Source: Rhodococcus sp. ARC_M5
GTDB taxonomy: Bacteria; Actinomycetota; Actinomycetes; Mycobacteriales; Mycobacteriaceae
Direction of reading: 5' to 3'
DNA: 64,000 nt
Assembly (NCBI RefSeq): GCF_022810405.1
Contig: NZ_JALGQE010000009.1
Span: forward strand, 62,001-126,000
Shown here: positions 25,772 through 33,169 of the stretch, piece after piece
Position numbering within the stretch: the stretch's first letter is position 1
How the letters are laid out: every line of letters begins with the position of its first letter
The notes under the pieces: model-generated
The model's database searches: none
Seen by the model: only the letters and a program-made list of their open reading frames with translations
Told to the model about the DNA's origin: nothing
Position numbers and translations under genes: made by a program

Positions 25772-26614
25772 TCAGCGAGGCGTGTCGGTACCGGAGCGAT
25801 CGACGGCTGCGTTCGATCGGGGCGCACGCCATCTGTCACGACGGGCCATCCAGATCAGCGGAATGCCGACGACGCCCATGACGACGAACCCGTACACCGC
25901 GGAGAATCGAAGTTCCGGACCGTCCAGGAACACTGCGTGCGCGAGTGCCGACCCCAGCCAGGTCCACAGGAACAGCCCGATGGGCACCGTGTCGTCGGAC
26001 GACCGAGGGCGGCCGAGGACACGATCGAACAATTCGATGACCGCAGCCATCAACGTGGCCACCACCAGCCAGCCGAGGTAGTTGGTCAGCGGAATCGACG
26101 GCACTCCTGGCAGCCCCACGGAACCGGCGGTCCAGGTCCACTGTCCATCGGTGACCATCTGTGGATCGAGGTAGAGGTCCCAGCCGACCATCCCCACGGC
26201 CACCGCCACGATCCGTAGCGTCGTGGCGCGCGCGTGCGTCGTGTCGAGACGGCGAACGACGAAGGTCACTGCGCACCAGATCGGGTAGAACCCGGCGGTC
26301 CAGGCCAGCGGAACGACGACGGGAACATCGAACAGACTCGGGCCGAGGCGATTCTGCGCGTAGTAGTACTCGCCGAACGGGATCCCGGTAGCCGTGCCGA
26401 CGAGTTCGGACGCGAATCCCGTTCCTGCGGTCACGACGACGAGCAGGGCGGCCCACAGAGCACCCCGATGAAGTGCGGCGTGCGCGATGGAGGCGAGGGC
26501 AAGACACGCGACCACTGCCACGGTCACGGCGTCGCGCGTCGACCCGGACACCAGCGGGTAGACGATCTGAGCTCCGACCGCAACGACTGCGAAGACGACT
26601 GGAACTGTCCTCAT
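25772..26614 (-). CDS. cruF: Carotenoid hydratase CruF (DUF422 family)
   Basis: A 280-residue polytopic membrane protein with seven or eight hydrophobic segments. Charged motifs include IPFGEYYYAQNRLGPSLFDVP (split across a loop), WDLYLDPQMV and PLTNYLGWL, which are marks of the DUF422 carotenoid hydratase family. CruF hydrates the 1',2' double bond of the acyclic (psi) end of gamma-carotene-type pigments, making the hydroxyl on which a sugar can be placed. The ATG at 26614 overlaps the crtO stop in ATGA, and the frame further upstream has no conserved sequence. Bisanhydrobacterioruberin hydratase is a related alternative. Confidence 0.83.
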   Translation of the reverse strand: MRTVPVVFAVVAVGAQIVYPLVSGSTRDAVTVAVVACLALASIAHAALHRGALWAALLVVVTAGTGFASELVGTATGIPFGEYYYAQNRLGPSLFDVPVVVPLAWTAGFYPIWCAVTFVVRRLDTTHARATTLRIVAVAVGMVGWDLYLDPQMVTDGQWTWTAGSVGLPGVPSIPLTNYLGWLVVATLMAAVIELFDRVLGRPRSSDDTVPIGLFLWTWLGSALAHAVFLDGPELRFSAVYGFVVMGVVGIPLIWMARRDRWRAPRSNAAVDRSGTDTPR

Positions 26615-28218
26615 TCCTGCCTCCTCCCGAAGAATGCACGACGGCGTCCTGCGCGCGCGTCGGCGATCGCGATCCTCGCCGCGGACCGACCGCTGGCCGC
26701 TGTGACACCGCCGCCCGGATGAGTCGATGCGCCGGTGAGATACAGCCCGTCGGCACCGGGGACCCGATGACCGGCCAGTTGAGGGTGTGGGCGCCACATC
26801 ATCATCTGGTCCAGCGACATGTCCAGGTGCATGATGTTGCCTCCGATCAGACCGAGCTCACGCTCGATGTCCGGCGGCGACTGAACATACCGATCCAACA
26901 CCGATCCGGCGAAACCAGGTGCGTAGCGGTCCATCTCGGCCACGATTCGGTCTGCTTCGTATTCGGCCAACGAACGCTCGCCCGGCACGTCCGATCGCCA
27001 TCGTCGGCCGTCGGCGAGTGTGTGGGGATGCCATTGCGACCACAGGGAGATCTGGTGCTGGCCTGGCGGCGCGATGGTGGGGTCCAGGGCGCTGAACGAC
27101 ATGCCGAGGACAGCAGGTGTGGGCGGTAGATCACCGGCAAGGGCGTGACCGTGGGCCAGACGCAGTTGTGCGCGGTCGCGGACGAGCAGGGCGAGACCGT
27201 GGGTACCGTCCTCGATGCAGTCGGCGCTCGGATACTCCGGCAGCGCGTCCGTGGCCAACCGAACCGCTGTGCCGATCCCCGGACCCACTCGTATCGTGCT
27301 GCGCCATCGAGCGATCTGTGCCGAGTCGTGTCCACCTGCTGCGAGCAGGTCGAGGGTGGTCACGATGTGGCAGCCGGCCACGACGATGCGACTGTCGATC
27401 TCCCGTCCCGACGCAGTCCTTGTGGTCCAGCCGTGCGGGCGACGCACGAGGGTCGTGACGGCGTCTCCGAGTGTCAGTGCAGCACCGTCGCGCTGCAGGC
27501 GAGCGATCATCGCCTCGGTGAGCGCGCCGCTTCCGCCGACGGCGCGGCCGGGCGGAAGGGTGTGCATGAGAGCAGCGAAGCCGACCATCGGTGCAGTACC
27601 CGGCTCGGACATCGGCGGACCCGACTGCGCGCCGAACCACGCGAGCGCGGCCTTGAGTCGCTCGCTCGAGAACATCTCGTCCAGCAGGGAATCGCCGGTG
27701 GCGAGAAACTCACGCGAGAGCATGCTGCCGCCGTCGGGCGCGCCGAGGCCCCAGAAGGATCGGAGCAGTTTCGGGCCGGTGGGTGGCCCACCGAACGCAC
27801 GCATGGTGCGTTCGCTGCGGGGACCCCAGACGGAGACGAAGGTGCGGTAGGCGCGCGCGTCTGCTGCGCCGCAGGCAGCGGCGATCGAGTCGCAGGTTCG
27901 GTCGAGGTCGCGGTGGAAGACGATGCCGCGTTCGTCGGAGCCCACGGCTCCCGGCGCGAACGCCCAGGGATCGCAGTCGAGGTAGCGCAGTCCGAACTCG
28001 GCGAGTCCGAGCTCCTCGACGATGCCGGTGTGACGAATCATGATGTGCGCCGACGAACCGCGGTCGACACGGTGGCCGGGAAAGCGTTCCACCGTCGACA
28101 CCGCGCCACCCGCGACGGAGTCGCGCTCGAGAACCTCGACCGACATGCCGGCATCGGTCAGGTAACAGGCAGAGGTCAGGGCATTGTGGCCGGAACCCAC
28201 CACCACAGCATCGATCAC
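26611..28218 (-). CDS. crtO: Carotenoid 4-ketolase CrtO
   Basis: A 535-residue FAD-dependent ketolase of the desaturase-like CrtO family. The N-terminal fold VVVGSGHNALTSACYL (residues 5-20) and GGAVSTVERFPGHRVDRGSS, split over the FAD site, closely resemble the CrtO of Rhodococcus erythropolis. That enzyme adds a 4-keto group to the beta ring and is of similar length. The C-terminal GADGLYLTGASTHPGGGVTA completes the FAD site. It begins 4 bp after the GNAT gene and overlaps cruF by 4 bp. A phytoene-desaturase role is less likely because a separate crtI exists. Confidence 0.85.
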   Translation of the reverse strand: MIDAVVVGSGHNALTSACYLTDAGMSVEVLERDSVAGGAVSTVERFPGHRVDRGSSAHIMIRHTGIVEELGLAEFGLRYLDCDPWAFAPGAVGSDERGIVFHRDLDRTCDSIAAACGAADARAYRTFVSVWGPRSERTMRAFGGPPTGPKLLRSFWGLGAPDGGSMLSREFLATGDSLLDEMFSSERLKAALAWFGAQSGPPMSEPGTAPMVGFAALMHTLPPGRAVGGSGALTEAMIARLQRDGAALTLGDAVTTLVRRPHGWTTRTASGREIDSRIVVAGCHIVTTLDLLAAGGHDSAQIARWRSTIRVGPGIGTAVRLATDALPEYPSADCIEDGTHGLALLVRDRAQLRLAHGHALAGDLPPTPAVLGMSFSALDPTIAPPGQHQISLWSQWHPHTLADGRRWRSDVPGERSLAEYEADRIVAEMDRYAPGFAGSVLDRYVQSPPDIERELGLIGGNIMHLDMSLDQMMMWRPHPQLAGHRVPGADGLYLTGASTHPGGGVTAASGRSAARIAIADARAGRRRAFFGRRQE

Positions 28219-28222
28219 ATCT

Positions 28223-28840
28223 TCAGGCTACTGGCCCGTCGAGCGGCAACCGGCGGCCCAGGACTGCGAAGGGGCGTCGGTCCCCGGCGAACGTGAAGTC
28301 CCGCAGCACGTCCTGGAAGCCGAGCCGCCGGTACAGCCGCCAGGCCCGGTTGTCCTCCTGCGCGACTTCCGGTGTGGACAACATCACGTTGGCGGCGGAG
28401 ACGCCGTCGAGCAGTCGAGTGCACAGTCGGCCACCGAGGCCGTGTCCCTGAGCGCTCGGACGCACGTGCAACTCGGTGAGCTCGAAGTAGTCCTCGAGGG
28501 TGGCCTCGACGCTGCGGGGAGAGTGCCCCGTGCGCCTCAATCCGTCGCGTACCTGCTGATGCCACCACTGATGCGCCGCGCCGTGGTAGCCGTATGCGAG
28601 GGCGACCAGCGAGTCCGGCTGCATCGGGTCGGCGTTCGGAAGCAGTGCACCTACTGCACGCCAACCCGGCCGATGCAGATGTTCGCTCCACATGGGGGCC
28701 CTGCTCTGCTCGGTTCCACGTGGATAGCCCATGGCCTCGACGTAGATGGACAGTGCCTCGAACAGCCGCTGGCGGAATTCCGGGGGCGTCAGATCGACCA
28801 GGTACGGCGTTGTCTGCGCGTCGGTGGCGACTGTTCTCAA
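28223..28840 (-). CDS. GNAT-family N-acetyltransferase (Rv2170-like)
   Basis: A 205-residue acetyltransferase with the acetyl-CoA loop in RPSAQGHGLGGRLC (about residues 126-139) and the C-terminal block EDNRAWRLYRRLGFQD. The order of motifs and the start region YLVDLTPPEFRQRL match mycobacterial Rv2170, reported to acetylate isocitrate dehydrogenase. The only start covering this region is TTG 28840, with AAAGG directly before it, so initiation may be weak or slightly different. It heads the operon with crtO, cruF, lppM and the glycosyltransferase. Its promoter shares a 196-bp region with the SOS-boxed gene. Confidence 0.82.
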   Translation of the reverse strand: MRTVATDAQTTPYLVDLTPPEFRQRLFEALSIYVEAMGYPRGTEQSRAPMWSEHLHRPGWRAVGALLPNADPMQPDSLVALAYGYHGAAHQWWHQQVRDGLRRTGHSPRSVEATLEDYFELTELHVRPSAQGHGLGGRLCTRLLDGVSAANVMLSTPEVAQEDNRAWRLYRRLGFQDVLRDFTFAGDRRPFAVLGRRLPLDGPVA

Positions 28841-28872
28841 CCTTTCTTCGGAAACTTGTCGGTGGGCACAGC

Positions 28873-28901
28873 TATATTGAATGTGTCGAACGGGTGTTCG
28901 A
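28873..28901 (+). promoter_or_regulatory. LexA (SOS) box overlapping a -10 promoter region
   Basis: TCGAACGGGTGTTCGA at 28886-28901 is a perfect match to the mycobacterial/actinobacterial LexA site TCGAAC-N4-GTTCGA. TATATT at 28873-28878 is a likely -10 for the rightward gene, so LexA would sit on the transcript start and repress it. The leftward GNAT-crt operon starts 46 bp away and could also be affected. The remainder of the leader up to 29036 shows nothing else. Confidence 0.8.
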
Positions 28902-29035
28902 CGATCGGGGCCGAGTGCGCCGGTGGCTTCGGCTCGATCGTCGAGTCGGATTCTCCGGAGTTCGACTGTAAGGCTTCGTCACGGTTCCGGCCGCGTCAGG
29001 TACGCGTCGGAGATTCGAACTGGAGGTGTTCGAGT

Positions 29036-29491
29036 ATGACGATCACGAAGGCATTCGATGCCGAAGTGCGGTCGCCGGTGTCGCGTCAGGCGCGAGTCCT
29101 GCTCGGTCGAGCCGATGCACTGCTGTCCGAGTCCATCGGGGAGAGCGACGCCGGAGATCGGTTTCTGGGGAGCTATGCCGCGGCGCTGAAGGGTGCGGCA
29201 GCTGTGCTGGCGTCGCTGCCCAACTCGATCGGAGCGCGTCCGCGCTCGCGCAGCGCATGGGTGCTGATGGCAAAGGCGGCACCGGATCTCGCCGTCTGGG
29301 CCGATTATTTCGCGTCCTTCTCTGCCACCCGCGCTGCTGTGGAGGCCGGTGCGTCGAGCACGATCGCCGAGCTCGATGCCGACGATTTCTATCGACATGT
29401 CAGTCGTTTTCTGAACTCGGTCGAGGATCGACTCGGCGGGCAGCCGCGATTCGCGTCCGTCGACCCGATGACGGCACCCTTGTCTGCATAG
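29036..29491 (+). CDS. SAV_6107-type HEPN-domain protein, SOS-controlled
   Basis: A 151-residue all-helical cytosolic protein that looks like the SAV_6107 family of HEPN domains. The helices run through RQARVLLGRADALL (about residues 17-30), FLGSYAAALKGAAAVLA, a conserved RSRSAWVLMAKAAPDLAVWA and DADDFYRHVSRFLNSVE. The only His is in YRHVSRF, and no arginine lies 4-6 residues before it, so the RNase motif RX4-6H of HEPN toxins is absent. GGAGGT stands 8 nt before the ATG. It lies behind a LexA box and ends in a strong terminator. It may act in the DNA damage response as a binding or scaffold protein; this is inference. Confidence 0.72.
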   Translation: MTITKAFDAEVRSPVSRQARVLLGRADALLSESIGESDAGDRFLGSYAAALKGAAAVLASLPNSIGARPRSRSAWVLMAKAAPDLAVWADYFASFSATRAAVEAGASSTIAELDADDFYRHVSRFLNSVEDRLGGQPRFASVDPMTAPLSA

Positions 29492-29542
29492 CTGAAGAAG
29501 CAGGTCTTCGGTCGACAAATGCCACGTCATACGGTGTTCACG

Positions 29543-29582
29543 CGAAGTTTTCGGGACGTGCGTCTCGAAAACTTCGTTGTTT
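29543..29582 (+). terminator. Intrinsic terminator after the HEPN gene
   Basis: A 16-bp stem with one G-U pair (29543-29558 with 29561-29576) is followed by TTGTTT, 52 bp past the stop codon. Confidence 0.8.
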
Positions 29583-29718
29583 CTCAGGAACACATCGACC
29601 GACTAGGTGGTAAGCGGCCGATTCAGCTCGTATCATCGACAACAGGTAGCCGCCAAGGTCAGCTTCCCGTCGTTTCGCAACCGAAATGACCTTCAATATC
29701 TGTGCAGGGGGAGGTACC

Positions 29719-30156
29719 GTGCCACTCTCCGAGCACGAGCAGCGCATGCTCGATCAGATCGAGAGCGCTCTCTACGCCGAGGATCCCAAATTCGCCTCTC
29801 ATGTGAGGGGCGGTCGCGTTCGCGCGGCGTCGAGCAGGAGGCGCTTTCAGGCTGCCGCACTGTTCGCTGTGGGACTCGTGTTGCTCGTCGCCGGTGTTGC
29901 ATTGTCGACGAACAGTCTGGCTTTTCTCGTCGTCAGCCTCATCGGCTTTTTGTTCATGTTCGGTGCCGGGGCACTGTTCCTGTTCGGCGGCTCCAACAAG
30001 GGAGCCGCAGCGTCGCAGGACGATGGCAGCTCGGTCAACGATGCTGCCGAAACGTCCGGGCGTAGTTCCGGGCAGAAGTCGAAGGGTGGCCGCAAAGGCG
30101 GCAGCTTCAGCTCTCGGATGGAAGATCGGTTCCGCAAGAGGTTCGAGCAGGACTGA
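29719..30156 (+). CDS. DUF3040 membrane protein (Rv2169c-like)
   Basis: A 145-residue inner membrane protein. The DUF3040 opening PLSEHEQRMLDQIESAL with EDPKFASHVR covers residues 2-33. Two adjacent membrane segments follow (about 45-64 and 68-87), then a disordered Ser/Lys-rich tail ending in RMEDRFRKRFEQD. The GTG start has GGGGGAGG just before it. TATCAT at 29631-29636 may be its -10. It is placed between the HEPN gene and mraZ as in mycobacteria. The function of the family is unknown; proximity to the division cluster is conserved. Confidence 0.85.
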   Translation: MPLSEHEQRMLDQIESALYAEDPKFASHVRGGRVRAASSRRRFQAAALFAVGLVLLVAGVALSTNSLAFLVVSLIGFLFMFGAGALFLFGGSNKGAAASQDDGSSVNDAAETSGRSSGQKSKGGRKGGSFSSRMEDRFRKRFEQD

Positions 30157-30221
30157 GTCGACCAGGTTCCAGGCAACCGGCCTGTACCGGCTCGTCTGCG
30201 CAGCTTCCCGCGCTCACCAAG

Positions 30222-30253
30222 AACAGCACCTCACCTTCGGGTGAGGTGCTGTT
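30222..30253 (+). terminator. Intrinsic terminator with TTCG tetraloop
   Basis: A 14-bp perfect stem (30222-30235 with 30240-30253) closes on TTCG, a very stable loop, and is followed by GTCGTTTCTG. It isolates the DUF3040 gene from the dcw cluster. Between it and mraZ lie about 440 bp without a gene; the two repeat arrays listed next are the only structure seen there. Confidence 0.85.
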
Positions 30254-30377
30254 GTCGTTTCTGCCCTCCCATGGACTCCGTGGATCCGGCCCACTGCTGA
30301 ACCGCCCGCGCTACTCGAAGTCGCGTGGAGCGCTGTTCGGGTAGCTCTGCCCGCCGGTGGCGCGGGCTGCCCTGCCT

Positions 30378-30422
30378 CCCCATCGCTCCCCACTGTCGGC
30401 CACCCTCCCCACTTCTCCCCAC
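30378..30422 (-). repeat. Inverted array of MraZ-box-like 10-bp repeats
   Basis: Read on the minus strand from 30422 down, GTGGGG, GTGGGG, GTGG, GTGGGG and ATGGGG recur at steps of 10, 9, 10 and 10 bp. The flanks are A/G-rich (GTGGGGAGAA, GTGGGGAGG). Period and core equal those of the mraZ-proximal array 200 bp downstream, but the orientation is opposite. Binding by MraZ is inferred. Confidence 0.5.
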
Positions 30423-30625
30423 CGGTGTGCCCTTTTCTGGTGCTGATTCGTCTTCGCTCACCACTGTCAGTGTTGAATGCCTGGTCGGACCGCCATTGTG
30501 CTGAAATTCTGCGCCATCGCTCTCGTGCATCGCTCTCCTCTTCGGCCGGCGCATCACTGTCGCCATCATCGATCTTGTGTACATCGACCTGCGGATTTGC
30601 GTGTGTTCCCAAAGTTTTCCGGCGG

Positions 30626-30665
30626 TGAATGGTTCGAAGTGGGGGAGAGTGGGGTAAAGTGGTCC
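30626..30665 (+). promoter_or_regulatory. MraZ box array in the mraZ promoter
   Basis: Four tandem 10-bp units: TGAATGGTTC, GAAGTGGGGG, AGAGTGGGGT and AAAGTGGTCC. The last three fit the MraZ box AAAGTGGNNN closely. MraZ binds such repeats as a ring-shaped oligomer and represses its own operon. TAAAGT (30655-30660) inside the array could be the -10. Confidence 0.8.
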
Positions 30666-30695
30666 GCAGCGGAGAGTCGAGGCTGGAGGTGGCGA

Positions 30696-31127
30696 GTGTT
30701 TCTCGGTACCTACACGCCGAAGCTCGACGACAAAGGTCGACTCACGTTGCCGGCCAAGTTTCGGGACGCGCTTGCAGGAGGTGTCATGGTGAGCAAGGGG
30801 CAGGATTTCAGCCTTGCTGTCTACACCGCGGCAGACTTCGCCGAGCGCTCACGGAAGTTGACGGCAGCTTCGCGTGCCAACCCCAAAGCCCGTGCCTACG
30901 TTCGCCAGTTCTTCTCGGGAACCGACGAACAGCGACCGGACGGACAGGGTCGGATCACCATCAGTGCCGAGCATCGCCGTTACGCGGGGCTCGAACGCAA
31001 CTGTGTGGTGATCGGTTCGATGGATTTCATCGAGATCTGGAACGACGAAGCGTGGGCCCGCTACTCCGCTGAGAACGAGCAGGATTTCTCCGACGCTTTC
31101 GACGAGTCCCTCGGAGGGATCTTGTAG
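30696..31127 (+). CDS. mraZ: Transcriptional regulator MraZ
   Basis: A 143-residue AbrB-like DNA-binding protein, typical in length, that autoregulates the division and cell wall cluster. The two duplicated halves open with [16 protein letters not shown] (about residues 9-24) and [15 protein letters not shown] (about 88-102). Each carries the DxxGR-type turn that contacts DNA. The GTG start has GGAGGT 5 nt upstream. The MraZ box array ends 30 bp before it. First gene of the dcw cluster. Confidence 0.95.
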   Translation: MFLGTYTPKLDDKGRLTLPAKFRDALAGGVMVSKGQDFSLAVYTAADFAERSRKLTAASRANPKARAYVRQFFSGTDEQRPDGQGRITISAEHRRYAGLERNCVVIGSMDFIEIWNDEAWARYSAENEQDFSDAFDESLGGIL

Positions 31128-31167
31128 CCCGCCCAGGTCGCCTGCGAGTGCAGCGAGGCCTCTGCCC

Positions 31168-31244
31168 GATCAGAACCCTGACGTTCTTCCCCAACGCCAG
31201 GTTTCGCAGATCAGGACCCTGACGTTCTTCCCCAACGCCAGGTT
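31168..31244. repeat. Two direct 36-bp repeats with internal dyad
   Basis: Copies at 31168-31203 and 31209-31244 differ at one position and are spaced 41 bp start to start. Each contains CTGACGTT, 7 nt, AACGCCAG, an imperfect hairpin with one mismatch. They fill the middle of the 219-bp gap between mraZ and rsmH. I see no similar unit elsewhere in the window. Attenuation or protein binding are possible uses. Confidence 0.8.
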
Positions 31245-31346
31245 CCCTATCGGACAGGGACCTCGATGCATTCGCATCGGCTTCCGTGGGCGACCCGCAC
31301 GGCCCGGACCCGGGCGAGAAGTACGTACGCACGACCGGGAGGAACC

Positions 31347-32378
31347 ATGACGGAGGGCGCCGGACCGGACGAGAGCGAATCGTCCGCAGACCGAACCCAC
31401 CGTCGATCCGCAGGCCCGGTTCACGTTCCGGTTCGTCTCGAGCGAGCCGACGAACTGCTCGGACCCGCACTCGATTCCGCCGACGGTCGACGCGTCATGA
31501 TCGATGCCACCCTCGGACTCGGTGGTCATGCCGAGCACTTTCTTCGGACCTATCCGCACCTGCATCTCATCGGACTCGACCGGGATCCCGACGCCCTGAC
31601 GCTCGCGGGCACCCGGTTGGCTCCCTTCCGCGACCGAATCACGTTGGTGCACACCACCTACGACGGAATCGCAGAAGCGCTCGACGAGGCGGGCCTGCCG
31701 CCGGTCGACTCCGTTCACGCCATTCTCTTCGATCTCGGCGTGTCGTCCATGCAGTTGGACGAGTCCGATCGCGGATTCGCGTACTCCGTCGATGCCCCAC
31801 TGGACATGCGAATGAATCCGACGGTGGGAATCACTGCCGCCGATGTCCTCAACACGTACTCGCACGGTGAGATAGCCCGGGTACTCAGCACCTACGGCGA
31901 GGAACGATTCGCAGGCAAGATCGCCTCCGCTGTGCTGCGTCGACGTGAGCACACACCCTTCACCACGAGCGGCCCGCTCGTCGAATTGCTCTATGCCGCA
32001 ATACCGGCTGCGACGCGGCGTACCGGTGGACACCCTGCCAAGCGCACCTTTCAGGCCCTGCGCATCGAGGTCAACGGTGAACTGGACTCCCTGAAGGCAG
32101 CAGTACCTGCCGGGCTCGACGCCTTGGCGGTCGGCGGTCGGGTGGTCTTCATGTCGTATCAATCGCTCGAAGACCGAGTTGTCAAGCAAGAGTTGGCACC
32201 TCGGATCAAGTCGCGCAGTCCCGAGGGGCTGCCGGTCGAGCTTCCCGGAATGGGTCCGGAGTTCCGACTCCTGACCAGAGGTGCCGAGCGTGCCTCGGAT
32301 GCAGAAATCGACGTCAACCCACGTTCGGCTCCGGTGAGATTGCGCGCCGCCGAACGGATTGCAAGGAGAGCGGAATGA
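31347..32378 (+). CDS. rsmH: 16S rRNA (cytosine1402-N4)-methyltransferase
   Basis: A 343-residue SAM-dependent methyltransferase that modifies C1402 in the decoding centre of 16S rRNA. The SAM motif is [14 protein letters not shown] (about residues 52-65). [11 protein letters not shown] and [19 protein letters not shown] follow, and [13 protein letters not shown] lies near the end. ATG 31347 is chosen because GGGAGGA stands just upstream; an earlier in-frame ATG would add 27 unconserved residues. Its stop overlaps the ftsL start. Confidence 0.95.
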   Translation: MTEGAGPDESESSADRTHRRSAGPVHVPVRLERADELLGPALDSADGRRVMIDATLGLGGHAEHFLRTYPHLHLIGLDRDPDALTLAGTRLAPFRDRITLVHTTYDGIAEALDEAGLPPVDSVHAILFDLGVSSMQLDESDRGFAYSVDAPLDMRMNPTVGITAADVLNTYSHGEIARVLSTYGEERFAGKIASAVLRRREHTPFTTSGPLVELLYAAIPAATRRTGGHPAKRTFQALRIEVNGELDSLKAAVPAGLDALAVGGRVVFMSYQSLEDRVVKQELAPRIKSRSPEGLPVELPGMGPEFRLLTRGAERASDAEIDVNPRSAPVRLRAAERIARRAE

Positions 32379-33169
32379 CGGTTCCAGGCACAACCGTTGG
32401 AACACAACGCAATCGGGTTCCGGTGCCGCGGCACGAACGTACCAGCAAGGGCAGTGGACGGTCCGGTGCCGCACTACGCGCGTACGAGCGCAGGCAACAG
32501 CGAGTGTCGGTCCACACCTCGGATTCTGCGCGTGGGTCCGGAACCGGTGCGCGGCCGACGCTGAACGGAAGCGCTATTGCTGCGCGAATTCCGTTCGTCG
32601 CGTTGATCATCGGTCTGCTCGCCATCGGTCTCGGTCTGACCTTGCTGCTGACCACTCGGTCGGCGGGCGACTCCTATGATCTCAGTGCCGCCAAGGCCGT
32701 CAACACCGAACTGGCTCAGCAGCGGGCGTCGCTGCAGAAGGATGTCGAATTGGCGGAATCCGCCCCCGAGTTGGCGCGCAAGGCCGCCGAGCTCGGAATG
32801 GTCCCGGCGAAGAACCCCGCGCGTCTGATCGTCGCGCCGGACGGCGGCGTCCAGGTCGTCGGTACCCCGGCTCCGGCCGACGGTACGCCGGTGGCACCGC
32901 TGGATCCGGTCTCGTCCGCAGCCTCAGGCGAGGGCACCGTCGCGAATCCGAGCACGCAGTCATCGCAGCAGCAGACGCCGAGAAGCGCATCGCAGCCCAA
33001 CCGGCCGTCGGGGACGATCGACACCCGCGCCGCCACGCCGAACTCGAGCAATGGAGCTGGAAACACCGCGCTTGCTGAACAATTGGTTCCCATGAGCATC
33101 CCCTCGCTCGAAACACCTGCGGTAGAGGCACCCGAGTCCACCGGCGAAGCATCGGGTGACGGGCAGTGA
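32375..33169 (+). CDS. ftsL: FtsL-like division protein
   Basis: A 264-residue bitopic membrane protein in the FtsL position (Rv2164c). A basic Arg-rich N-terminal tail (1-65) is followed by one membrane segment (about 70-91). A short coiled coil ([16 protein letters not shown], about 109-124) ends in the [10 protein letters not shown] turn. A long Pro/Ser/Thr-rich outer tail runs to the end. FtsL works with FtsQ and FtsB to activate septal synthesis. ATGA overlap with rsmH and GTGA overlap with pbpB point to coupled translation. The long tail goes beyond the core family. Confidence 0.82.
   Translation: MTVPGTTVGTQRNRVPVPRHERTSKGSGRSGAALRAYERRQQRVSVHTSDSARGSGTGARPTLNGSAIAARIPFVALIIGLLAIGLGLTLLLTTRSAGDSYDLSAAKAVNTELAQQRASLQKDVELAESAPELARKAAELGMVPAKNPARLIVAPDGGVQVVGTPAPADGTPVAPLDPVSSAASGEGTVANPSTQSSQQQTPRSASQPNRPSGTIDTRAATPNSSNGAGNTALAEQLVPMSIPSLETPAVEAPESTGEASGDGQ

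Noticed and set aside
29036-30156. HEPN plus DUF3040 as a classical toxin-antitoxin pair
   Set aside because: The HEPN protein lacks RX4-6H, the two genes are separated by a strong terminator and 230 bp, and the DUF3040 protein is membrane-bound; no MNT or other antitoxin domain is nearby.
30423-30625. A gene or small RNA in the gap before mraZ
   Set aside because: No ribosome site with a credible frame, no terminator and no known RNA motif; only the repeat arrays at both sides are supported.
31168-31244. A CRISPR array
   Set aside because: Only two repeat units with a 5-bp separation and no spacers or cas genes.
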